A stretch of 64,000 nt of DNA from an uncultured Flavobacteriales bacterium. Lineage in GTDB: Bacteria > Bacteroidota > Bacteroidia > Flavobacteriales_G > Salibacteraceae. The stretch is from the NCBI GenBank assembly GCA_905479105.1, contig CAJQLE010000001.1:547628-611627 (forward strand), given 5' to 3'. Both the position numbers and the translations under genes were made by a program. Positions 17,201 through 23,741 of the stretch are shown here, one piece after another. Each line of letters starts with the position of its first letter. Position 1 is the first letter of the stretch. The notes beneath the pieces were generated by a model. That model was given only the letters and a program-made list of their open reading frames with translations. It ran no database searches and was not told where the DNA came from.

Positions 17201-17844
17201 TTCCAGTAATCAATGCAGAATTTGAAAAGCATTTGAAGCAAGTGGAGGATTTGATCTTAAGTGAGATTAATGTAAAAGCGCTCGAATATATCAAAGACGA
17301 TGGTGTTTTCGTAAAAAGCATTAAGCCGAATTTTAAAGCACTTGGACCCAAAGTGGGCAAAAACATGAAGGTGCTCGCGGGTAAAGTTGCTCAGTTTGGA
17401 CAAGTTGAAATTCAACAACTCGAGTCACAAGGAAGTATTTCTTTAGATCTCAACGGTGAATCATTTGACTTAATCAAAGATGACGTTGAAATCAGCACCA
17501 AGGATATTCCAGGTTGGAGTGTTGCCAGTGAAGGCCCGGTAACTGTGGCTCTCGACATAACCATCAGTGAAGAATTGCGTTCAGAAGGTATTGCGAGAGA
17601 GTTGGTAAATCGTATTCAAAACATGCGAAAAGAAAGCGGTTTAGAGGTTACAGACAAGATCATTTTGATGGTTGAAAAGCAACCCGATGTTACACGTGCA
17701 GTCGAATCCAATAAAAATTATATTTGTGACGAGACGCTTGCCTCTAAGTTATCGCTTGAAGAGGCCATCTCAAATGACAAGGCAATAAACGTGGAGGTGG
17801 AGGATGGTGTCTCCACTAAGATATTTTTACAGAAAGCAGAATAA
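14233..17844 (+). CDS. ileS: Isoleucyl-tRNA synthetase
   Basis: A 1203-residue class I aminoacyl-tRNA synthetase that charges tRNA-Ile. The HIGH-equivalent is GIHHVMGR within PPSANGMPG, the KMSKS-equivalent is KMSKRLGNG at Lys748, and the catalytic-core signatures GWDTHGLPVE, AWTTTPWTLPS and SRYWGTPLPIW are present. The editing (CP1) domain and the long C-terminal region (LSKLSAPIAPF, IRVRQPLQKI, IAREL) are intact. Length and the C-terminal extension fit the long, eukaryote-like type 2 IleS common in Bacteroidota; this type is associated with mupirocin tolerance in other bacteria, which is not tested here. It is the first gene of a likely operon with the DksA-like gene (9 nt) and lspA. Confidence 0.97.
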   Translation: MKGFKEHDGLNLPNIAEQVLEKWKNEKTFEESISTRDGKPSFVFYEGPPSANGMPGIHHVMGRTIKDLFCRYKTQRGFQVNRKAGWDTHGLPVELGVEKELGITKEDIGKTITIEEYNKACREAVMRYTDVWNDLTEKMGYWVDMSDPYVTYENKYIESVWWLLGQLYEKNMLYKGYTIQPYSPAAGTGLSSHELNLPGTYKDVKDTSATAMFKLLSNNQNIESIQSLLENNIPIYFLAWTTTPWTLPSNTALTVGEKIEYALCKGPHPYIDGKIIHVILSWDRVNYYTDIKTWDITEKHVALASVKKGLEYRNNPNGESESKWSIVAHFMGNNLLGSRYEQLLPYTQPMKDADKAFQVIAGDFVTTEDGTGIVHTAPTFGADDMQVAKAAGIPPMMVENEIGDPVPLVDLRGRFVMDVKDPVWGLAGEPVKAEYLTEEEKETAFQKQKVSLKEHIPNLSNYLSVDERIALKLKLEGKAFKVEKYQHNYPHCWRTDKPILYYPLDSWFIKASSARDKMIALNNTINWKPESTGTGRFGNWLENVNDWNLSRSRYWGTPLPIWRSGPYGPLMEEFVGAINDFTEKNAYYISEECVDESGSRFDGQSLRKYLGEMRMAGQNVNNVWNDLIRSRKIKTFASLPEEMIDLHRPMVDYVIFFRNGLVLARELDLIDVWFDSGAMPYAQWHYPFENKELVDNGTVFPADFIAEGVDQTRGWFYTLHAISSMIKGSVAFKNVVSNGLVLDKNGLKMSKRLGNGIDPFETLGKFGPDATRWYMITNAMPWDNLKFDLDGITEVQRKYFRALHNSYSFFALYANVDNFTHAEAEIPLDNRLEIDRWVISRLNSLIKEVETAFDNYEPTRAGRAIQDFVVDELSNWYVRLCRRRFWKGDYSEDKIAAYQTLYRCLITVSKLSAPIAPFYSDSLFCDLNDITKKDEAKSVHIAEWPAIQENEIDSDLERRMALAQTASSLALSLRKKENIRVRQPLQKIMIPVINAEFEKHLKQVEDLILSEINVKALEYIKDDGVFVKSIKPNFKALGPKVGKNMKVLAGKVAQFGQVEIQQLESQGSISLDLNGESFDLIKDDVEISTKDIPGWSVASEGPVTVALDITISEELRSEGIARELVNRIQNMRKESGLEVTDKIILMVEKQPDVTRAVESNKNYICDETLASKLSLEEAISNDKAINVEVEDGVSTKIFLQKAE

Positions 17845-17853
17845 GAAGAAGCT

Positions 17854-18237
17854 ATGGCAGGTTCAGAAAAAACAAGGTATGCAGACGCGGAACTCAGCGA
17901 GTTTCGTGCTATAATTAATGGGAAATTGGCAGAGGCGAAGTCAGATCTTGACCTTTTGAATTCTACGATGTCATTAAGAGACAATAATGGAACAGACGAT
18001 ACTTCTCCAACATTTAAGTTGATTGAAGATGGTTCTGATGTGCTATCGAGAGAAGAAACCTCTCAATTAGCAGCACGTCAAGAGAAGTTTATCAAGCATT
18101 TGAATGATGCCTTAGTGCGCATAGAGAATAAGACGTATGGTGTTTGTCGCCAAACGGGAAAGCTTATTGCTAAAGAGCGTTTGCGCATTGTCCCTCATGC
18201 TACGTTGAGCATCGAAGCAAAGAACCTTCAGCCTTAA
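17854..18237 (+). CDS. DksA/TraR family RNA-polymerase-binding protein lacking the four-cysteine zinc finger
   Basis: A 127-residue DksA relative. The first ~90 residues form helical hairpin material (AEAKSDLDLLNSTM, QLAARQEKFIKHLNDALVRIENKTYG), and the C-terminal part is the DksA core VCRQTGKLIAKERLRIVPHA. Canonical DksA coordinates zinc with four cysteines; here only one cysteine (in YGVC) remains and the others are replaced, which is the usual form in many Bacteroidota. It probably binds RNA polymerase in response to growth state. Position between ileS (9 nt upstream) and lspA (24 nt downstream) is the standard neighbourhood. Confidence 0.88.
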   Translation: MAGSEKTRYADAELSEFRAIINGKLAEAKSDLDLLNSTMSLRDNNGTDDTSPTFKLIEDGSDVLSREETSQLAARQEKFIKHLNDALVRIENKTYGVCRQTGKLIAKERLRIVPHATLSIEAKNLQP

Positions 18238-18261
18238 TTAACCCTTTTAATTCAGGAGCTT

Positions 18262-18891
18262 TTGAAAAAGGCCCTTTTCATTTCTTTGGTAGTATTGATT
18301 GCCGACCAAGCAGTTAAGCTTTGGATCAAATCCAATATGTATTTGGGTCAAGAGTTTGCTGTGCTCGGTAACTGGTTCATCATTCATTTCACTGAGAACA
18401 ATGGAATGGCCTTTGGTATGGAGTTTGGCGGTGAAATAGGCAAAATAGCCCTTTCTATTTTCCGCATAATAGCCGTTTCATTCATCGGTTACTACCTGTT
18501 CAAAACCGCAAATAAAGGCGCTAAAACGGGTCTTATTATTGCTGGTTCACTTATATTTTCCGGTGCTTTAGGAAACATCTTAGACTCGATGTTTTATGGC
18601 CTTGTATTCAATGATAGTTATCATCAAATAGCCGAGTTCATGCCAGCAGAAGGTGGTTATGCACCCTTTCTTTTTGGACGTGTTGTAGACATGCTTTATT
18701 TCCCTCTCATATCTGGTGCTTTTCCTGATTGGATGCCTCTTTGGGGAGGAGAACAGTTTATGTTTTTTAGACCCGTTTTTAATCTCGCTGACACAGCCAT
18801 TACAACTGGCATAGGGATGATCATTGTATTTCAGAAGCGCTATTTCCCAGAAGAAAACAAGACCGAAACGCCCGCTTCCGAGGCAGCCTAA
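18262..18891 (+). CDS. lspA: Lipoprotein signal peptidase (signal peptidase II)
   Basis: A 209-residue, four-membrane-segment aspartyl protease that removes signal peptides from prolipoproteins in the inner membrane. The catalytic aspartates are Asp108 in GALGNILDSMF and Asp177 in PVFNLADTAI; the conserved FTENNGMAFG segment is near residue 43. A periplasmic insertion at about residues 118-168 makes it longer than E. coli LspA, as is normal in Bacteroidota. The start is TTG at 18262, preceded at 5-9 nt by AGGAG, one of the few clear Shine-Dalgarno sequences in the window. The substrates include the many lipoproteins encoded here. Its TAA stop overlaps the convergent gene stop in CTAA. Confidence 0.94.
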   Translation: MKKALFISLVVLIADQAVKLWIKSNMYLGQEFAVLGNWFIIHFTENNGMAFGMEFGGEIGKIALSIFRIIAVSFIGYYLFKTANKGAKTGLIIAGSLIFSGALGNILDSMFYGLVFNDSYHQIAEFMPAEGGYAPFLFGRVVDMLYFPLISGAFPDWMPLWGGEQFMFFRPVFNLADTAITTGIGMIIVFQKRYFPEENKTETPASEAA

Positions 18892-19370
18892 AACGCCACA
18901 AACACCATCTTTTTTGTGTCGATCGTTTTCCCATCTATGATCAAGTTGTAGAAGTAAGTTCTTACTTTCCCATACCCATGGTCATATAAAATCTCATTGA
19001 CTCCCATTTTAATTGAGGTGGTCATTTGCTGCGCCATTTGACCTTGAGTGTCTGTAATAGTTATCAAAGCCTTATCGCTTTGCGGGCGATCGTGAACAAT
19101 AAACCCGATCATCGTGCTTTCGTCAAATGGATTCGGCCTGTTTTGAAGAAGTTCTATTCCCTTTTTCACCTCGGGTTCGTCCGTACTCAAAATTTGAATG
19201 AATTGTTCTCCTGAAAACAAGCTTTCAATTCCATCCTCATTGACCCTAGCCACCGAAAAGAAATGGTTATAGCCGGGAATGATTTTCACTTCAGACATAT
19301 TCTCAGTAACGGTGATCACGGTATCCCAATCGTTTGTCTCTGTTCTATAAGCAATTCTATGTGGATTGTT
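18888..19370 (-). pseudogene. C-terminal T9SS sorting tail separated from the M28 peptidase by a frameshift
   Basis: This reading frame encodes the missing end of the peptidase at 19357-20586. Read from the frameshift it gives NNPHRIAYRTETNDWDTV, then a fibronectin-like stretch (GYNHFFSVARVNEDG) and a classical type A T9SS tail (LLQNRPNPFDESTMIGF and YFYNLIIDGKTI). It has no methionine start near its true beginning; a GTG at 19319 is the only nearby start and would begin inside a beta strand. Frame continuity with the peptidase is restored by dropping one base near 19370. It is most easily read as the 3' part of one gene carrying a +1 frameshift, a sequencing error, or a very unusual programmed shift. 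The stop shares CTAA with lspA. Confidence 0.75.
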
Positions 19371-20586
19371 CTACTGTAAAACCTAAATCTGAACACACGT
19401 TCTGTGCTATCATGGTTGCTGCATTCGCGTTAATGACAGCGTTTCTTGCTAAGTAATTGAAATCAACAAAAAACGAGTCAAGCTGACCGTCATTGTCTGT
19501 GTCCAATCCTAAGATGTCATCACTCGTATGTTGTCGATCATCATAATTTGGCCCATTTGAAGCATCGCCATGTTCATTGGCAGAGGTGAATCGCATAGCA
19601 GGATACCCTGCACTTCGGAATGGAATATGATCACCTCCTCTGCCCGTTCTGTCCTCCGCAGTCATAATGGTCACCAAATGAGGAACTTCAACGTGCGCAA
19701 GAAGCTCTTCTTCATATTGCAACTTAATGTAACGCGCTAATTGCTTACTAGGTGAGTTAAAGCTACCACCTGAAAACAACCTAACTTGGGTACTGTCCAC
19801 AGCATTTTCACTTGGACATGAAGGAGGGGAACTCGTCTCTCCACAAATCACCCCGCCTATAACATCATTATTCAAAACAGCCGCAATAGGTATGTTATTA
19901 TCCCCGCAATATTTTGCCATTGCTTCCGCACCATGCAAGCCTTGCTCTTCTCCGGTAGTAAGCATAAATACAATGGTTCGATTATACTCATACTTAGCCA
20001 TTACCCTTGCCAATTCCATCACCAAAGCACTTCCACTTCCGTTATCTTCCATTCCTTCGGCCAAACATGAAGTATCACATGAAGTATTGCATCTGCTATC
20101 CAAATGACCTTCAATGATGATGATTCCCGTTTGGCTGGAGTTAAAGTCCGGTGTTTGCTTTCCTGGCAAAACGGCTACTACATTTTTATGCTGAGTAATA
20201 CCACATATGTTTCTATCAAATTGAAGAAAAGAAATTTTTAATCGACTCTCATTTTCATTGCTAAACTTTTCAAACATTTGATATGCCCACCTTCTAGCAG
20301 CACCAATCCCTCTTGAATCAGAAATGGTGTCTGATCCTGTATTTCGCGTTTCAAACGCACTCATTCGTTTCAAATAGCTCCGCAATGAATCAGCATTTAC
20401 CCGAGAGCTAAGCTCCGCGGCAATTGCGTGTGGATCCGTAAAAGAGACGGAGGGTTGATAATCATTTGGGTTATAGTTTCCCGCCAAAATTTCAGTCACT
20501 TCGGAGTTTGTAAGGTGAATATTCACCTGTGCTATAGCAGCCACGTTTGCTAGAATAAAGCCAAGGGCAATTATAGATTTATGCAT
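19357..20586 (-). CDS. Secreted M28 family zinc metallopeptidase (body; normal C-terminus lost by frameshift)
   Basis: A 409-residue exported peptidase with a signal peptide ending AIAQ (residue 20). Zinc-binding and catalytic signatures of the M28 aminopeptidase family are visible: GHLDSR, EDNGSGSAL, TTGEEQGLHGA with the paired Glu, LNNDVIGG, and GGDHIPF near the C-terminus. Predicted activity is removal of amino-terminal residues from peptides outside the cell. The frame stops at 19357, just after a normal-looking catalytic domain, but the region after it, in another frame, carries the expected fibronectin-like and T9SS sorting domains. If the lesion is real the enzyme would be exported to the periplasm but not sorted by T9SS. 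Upstream, TACTTTTC resembles a -7 box. Confidence 0.9.
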   Translation of the reverse strand: MHKSIIALGFILANVAAIAQVNIHLTNSEVTEILAGNYNPNDYQPSVSFTDPHAIAAELSSRVNADSLRSYLKRMSAFETRNTGSDTISDSRGIGAARRWAYQMFEKFSNENESRLKISFLQFDRNICGITQHKNVVAVLPGKQTPDFNSSQTGIIIIEGHLDSRCNTSCDTSCLAEGMEDNGSGSALVMELARVMAKYEYNRTIVFMLTTGEEQGLHGAEAMAKYCGDNNIPIAAVLNNDVIGGVICGETSSPPSCPSENAVDSTQVRLFSGGSFNSPSKQLARYIKLQYEEELLAHVEVPHLVTIMTAEDRTGRGGDHIPFRSAGYPAMRFTSANEHGDASNGPNYDDRQHTSDDILGLDTDNDGQLDSFFVDFNYLARNAVINANAATMIAQNVCSDLGFTVEQST

Positions 20587-20630
20587 AGATTAAGGATTAG
20601 TGCAGAAAAGTAAAGAATTATCACAGTAAA

Positions 20631-20660
20631 TTGTTCGTTTCAGATCAAGAACTACATTCG
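20631..20660 (+). promoter_or_regulatory. Bipartite promoter TTG-N19-TACATTCG for the DUF3817 gene
   Basis: TTG at 20631-20633 and TACATTCG at 20653-20660 are separated by 19 nt, the expected spacing for the Bacteroidota -33/-7 promoter; the -7 differs from TAnnTTTG at one base. The ATG follows after 4 nt (CGGC), so a normal transcription start would coincide with the start codon. Confidence 0.55.
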
Positions 20661-20664
20661 CGGC

Positions 20665-20964
20665 ATGAGCTCAGAAGCAAAACAACAAATTCATCTTAGA
20701 CGATTCATTCTGATTAGTCGCGCAGAGGGTGTGTCCTTTCTTTTATTGGTTTTGATAGGTATGCCGCTCAAGTATATGGCTGGTATGCCGCTGATGGTAA
20801 AATACGTTGGGTGGGCTCACGGATTATTGTTTATGGCCTATATCGCCCAAATGCTCTATGTGGCTTATCTCCTCAAGTGGGAAGTTCTAAAAGTTATCTA
20901 TGGGTTTATTGCCGCTCTGCTCCCTTTCGGACCCTTTGTGTTTGAAAGAAGTTTGAAAAGCTAA
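20665..20964 (+). CDS. DUF3817 integral membrane protein
   Basis: A 99-residue protein with three likely membrane segments (about 18-38, 46-66 and 75-94). The sequence RAEGVSFLLLVLIGMPLKYMAG and the HGLLFMAYI segment are typical of DUF3817 proteins. This small membrane family is widespread and its role is unknown. It is transcribed divergently from the M28 peptidase and convergent with the adhesin operon, whose last stop lies 7 nt away. Confidence 0.85.
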   Translation: MSSEAKQQIHLRRFILISRAEGVSFLLLVLIGMPLKYMAGMPLMVKYVGWAHGLLFMAYIAQMLYVAYLLKWEVLKVIYGFIAALLPFGPFVFERSLKS

Positions 20965-20971
20965 TTAAGTC

Positions 20972-21997
20972 CTACTGAATAATAACCCTCTTCAAAAAGG
21001 TTGACCCTTGAAGTTGAATAGACAAGGTATAAACTCCAGCGGCTATTGATGTAACATTAAGCTCATCAGCGTTCTCAACCTCTAACACCTTATTTCCAGC
21101 CAGATCATACAAAGACAGCATTTGAGGCATCTCGTTATTGCTTAGCTGAACGTGCAAAAGATCACGTGTAGGGTTTGGGAATATTTTTAAGCTCAACGAC
21201 TCTAAGTTCTTTTGACCAAGAATCAGCACGGCAAATACTGTATCACTCGTTGAACACCCCGCTTCATTAAACACGGTAAGTGTGTAGCTTCCAGATGCTT
21301 CAATCGCAGTCGTTGAGTCTGTAGAACTTGTTGACCATAAATATTGATCATAGGATCCCGGTGAACCAATCACTGGTGAGCTCCAAACGAAAAGTGTATC
21401 CTCCGCAAACGACATCATGGGGCTTTCATTATCTGACTGAACCTCAAATGACGATGTAAAAGAGCAGCCTGCTTGGTCGGTAACTGTAAGATCATAAACT
21501 CCACCTGCAAGATCGGTTATGTTAGATGAGCTATCACCATTACTCCAAGCATAGGCGTAATTCCCCGCTCCTCCAATTACAGAAAGGCTTAAAGAGCCAT
21601 CATTGCGCTCTGGACAAGTAGTGTTTTCAATGTCAACTTGGTTTGTGTCAAGCTCGTCATAAACCATTATCATAACCTCATTTGAATAGGCCTCTTCTCC
21701 ACAAACCAGAGACACAGATTTCCTTCTAAAATAAGTGTCTTCAGTAAGCGCACCTGATTGATAGGAAGTATCTGTATTTGCACCTTGAGCCATCTGCCAA
21801 GAACCTGAGGCTGTTGAATCTTGCCACTCATACGTATATACCCCATTCGATCCCTCCGGTAAGGAATTATTCAAAAACGCAGGAGGAGTAGAATTAAAAC
21901 AGATCGTATCAACAACTTGAGCTTGAACGGCCACAGCAAACCATAGAAGTCCAAAAACAGCCAAAATTAATCCTCCTATGTTGCTTCTTTTTAACAT
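20972..21997 (-). CDS. Secreted SprB-like repeat protein with T9SS type A sorting tail (last gene of adhesin operon)
   Basis: A 341-residue product taking the start at 21997 (MLKRSNIGG), which directly gives a signal peptide ending VQAQ; the longer frame from 22024 would overlap the previous gene. After the signal come a domain beginning DTICFNSTPP with YTYEWQDS and YFRRK, one SprB-like module (NTTCPERNDGSLSLSV, YAYAWSNGDSS, YDLTVTDQAGC), a second Ig-like module, and a C-terminal T9SS tail (LKIFPNPTRDLLHVQL, GVYTLSIQ, FLKRVIIQ). It begins 1 nt after the stop of the 580-residue protein gene. It is the only one of the three operon proteins with a sorting tail and so is the only one expected to be anchored or secreted by T9SS by itself. 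Confidence 0.85.
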   Translation of the reverse strand: MLKRSNIGGLILAVFGLLWFAVAVQAQVVDTICFNSTPPAFLNNSLPEGSNGVYTYEWQDSTASGSWQMAQGANTDTSYQSGALTEDTYFRRKSVSLVCGEEAYSNEVMIMVYDELDTNQVDIENTTCPERNDGSLSLSVIGGAGNYAYAWSNGDSSSNITDLAGGVYDLTVTDQAGCSFTSSFEVQSDNESPMMSFAEDTLFVWSSPVIGSPGSYDQYLWSTSSTDSTTAIEASGSYTLTVFNEAGCSTSDTVFAVLILGQKNLESLSLKIFPNPTRDLLHVQLSNNEMPQMLSLYDLAGNKVLEVENADELNVTSIAAGVYTLSIQLQGSTFLKRVIIQ

Positions 21998-21998
21998 T

Positions 21999-23741
21999 CT
22001 AGTTTCCAATAATAATTGATCCACCAGTAAGAACTGCTGGCTCGCTTAATGTTTCTGATGTATTGTCACTGCACCCATTCGCATCGGTTACAGTCACCGT
22101 GTATGTACCTGCTGAAATTGAATTGATATCCTCAGTTACCGCGCCATTACTCCAACTGAAGGTATATGATGTCGTTCCTCCAGAAACAGTAAGGTCAATC
22201 GCACCGTCTAAGCCACCATTACATGTAACATTTACAGCAGATGTGCTTAAAACAAGAAGAGTTGGTTCAGTTACAGTAGCGCTCTCAGTATCTGAACATC
22301 CATTAGCGTCTGTAATAGTCACAGTATAAGTTCCGGCTGATAACCCAGCGGCTGTTGCCGCGGTTGATCCGTCACTCCATAAATACGTATATGCTGTTGT
22401 GCCACCTGTTGCTGAAGCGGTGAGCGATCCGTTTGCGCCTCCATTACAAGAAACATTGACGTTTCCGGAAATTGAAGCCACTAGTATAGCGGGCTCGGTA
22501 ATAGTAACTACATCAGTATCTGTGCATCCATTAGCGTCTGTTACCGTAACAGTATAACTGCCTGCCAAAAGGCCTGTTGCCCCAGCTGTGCCAGCTCCAT
22601 TACTCCATAAAAACGAGTAAGGTGCCGTTCCTCCAGCACCTGATGCTGTGGCTGAACCATCATTTGATCCATTACATGAGGCGTTGTTAGATGAAGCAAC
22701 ATTTGCAACCAATGCCGTAGGCTCTGAAATTATCACGGCATCGGTATCCGTACATCCATTTGCATCTGTAACCGTCACAGTATATGTTCCGGCTAATAAA
22801 CCTGTTGCTGTTGCAGAACTGGCTCCATTACTCCAGGCATATGTATAGGCTCCTGTTCCACCAGAAGCTGTGGCCGTGGCAGCACCATTGGAGCCTCCAT
22901 TACACAAAACATTGGTAGATGAAGCAATAGATGCTACTAAAGCAGCCGGTTCCGAAATTGTCGTTAATTCAGTATCTGTACAGCCATTCGCGTCTGTAAC
23001 CGTAACAGTGTATGTGCCCGCAATTAATCCGGTGATTGATGCAGATGAAGCGCCATTACTCCAAGCATATGTATACGCTCCTGTTCCACCTGTTGCAGTA
23101 GCGATAGCAGAGCCCGTGTTTCCTCCATTACAAACAACATTAATAGTCGAGCCAATTGATGCAACCAATGCCGTTGGTTCACTAATAGTGAACGAGTAGT
23201 TTAATGTGCCGCATCCAGCAGCGTCCGTTACGGTTACTGTATATGTACCCGCTGTCAATCCTGTTGCTGAAGAAGCGCTTCCTCCGTTAGACCAAGAATA
23301 TATATACGGTGTATTTCCCCCTGTAATGGTCAGAGAAATCGCCCCGGTGCTTGCGCCATTACACGTAACATTAGTAACTGATGTTGAAATCGTGTCAAAT
23401 ACATCGAATACGTGTATTTGAACCGGGTTGGAATAGGCAGTTCCGCAACTCGTAGAAGTGACTTTTCTTCTGAAATAAGTAGATTGGGTCAATGAGCTTG
23501 GCTGAAAATCTAAACTATTTGAAGCTGCAATTGAAGCCCATGATCCTCCGGAAACTGAATCCTGCCATTCATAGGTAAAAGCACCATCACCGCCTGTAGC
23601 GGGTGCAGTACTTGTCAACGAATCTGGAATTCCATTAAAACAAACACTATCAATAGTTTGTGCACTCAATATCATTGGAGCAAAGAATACTGCCACAATG
23701 CTCATTTTAGCTAGGCGAGAAAGAAGTCCTTTAATCATCAT
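21999..23741 (-). CDS. Secreted six-module SprB-repeat protein without sorting tail
   Basis: A 580-residue protein with signal peptide (ending LSAQ, residue 28), a domain at 30-115 that matches the start of the next protein (DSVCFNGIPD, FTYEWQDS, YFRRK), and then six SprB-type modules of about 75 residues filling residues 121-572. Each module runs from a CNG motif through YxWSNG to TAGTYTVTVTDANGC and a SEPxxL linker. SprB repeats occur in cell-surface gliding adhesins. The protein stops at GGSIIIGN straight after the sixth module, with no T9SS sorting domain. The first ATG overlaps the previous stop (TAATG) and the next gene starts 1 nt after its stop, so the three genes are translationally coupled. 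Confidence 0.85.
   Translation of the reverse strand: MMIKGLLSRLAKMSIVAVFFAPMILSAQTIDSVCFNGIPDSLTSTAPATGGDGAFTYEWQDSVSGGSWASIAASNSLDFQPSSLTQSTYFRRKVTSTSCGTAYSNPVQIHVFDVFDTISTSVTNVTCNGASTGAISLTITGGNTPYIYSWSNGGSASSATGLTAGTYTVTVTDAAGCGTLNYSFTISEPTALVASIGSTINVVCNGGNTGSAIATATGGTGAYTYAWSNGASSASITGLIAGTYTVTVTDANGCTDTELTTISEPAALVASIASSTNVLCNGGSNGAATATASGGTGAYTYAWSNGASSATATGLLAGTYTVTVTDANGCTDTDAVIISEPTALVANVASSNNASCNGSNDGSATASGAGGTAPYSFLWSNGAGTAGATGLLAGSYTVTVTDANGCTDTDVVTITEPAILVASISGNVNVSCNGGANGSLTASATGGTTAYTYLWSDGSTAATAAGLSAGTYTVTITDANGCSDTESATVTEPTLLVLSTSAVNVTCNGGLDGAIDLTVSGGTTSYTFSWSNGAVTEDINSISAGTYTVTVTDANGCSDNTSETLSEPAVLTGGSIIIGN
22026..23381 (-). repeat. Tandem array of six ~225-nt SprB modules
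   Basis: The six modules encode near-repeated sequences, with modules 2 and 3 sharing long identical stretches (such as GGTGAYTYAWSNGASSA). The repetition also produces misleading open frames on the plus strand reading FASVTVTVYVPA. Such arrays are prone to unequal crossing-over, so copy number is likely variable between strains. Confidence 0.85.

Noticed and set aside
22063-23421. Four plus-strand open frames with repeated FASVTVTVYVPA sequences
   Set aside because: They are antisense images of the SprB modules on the minus strand; the repetition keeps the antisense frame open and the composition is unnatural.
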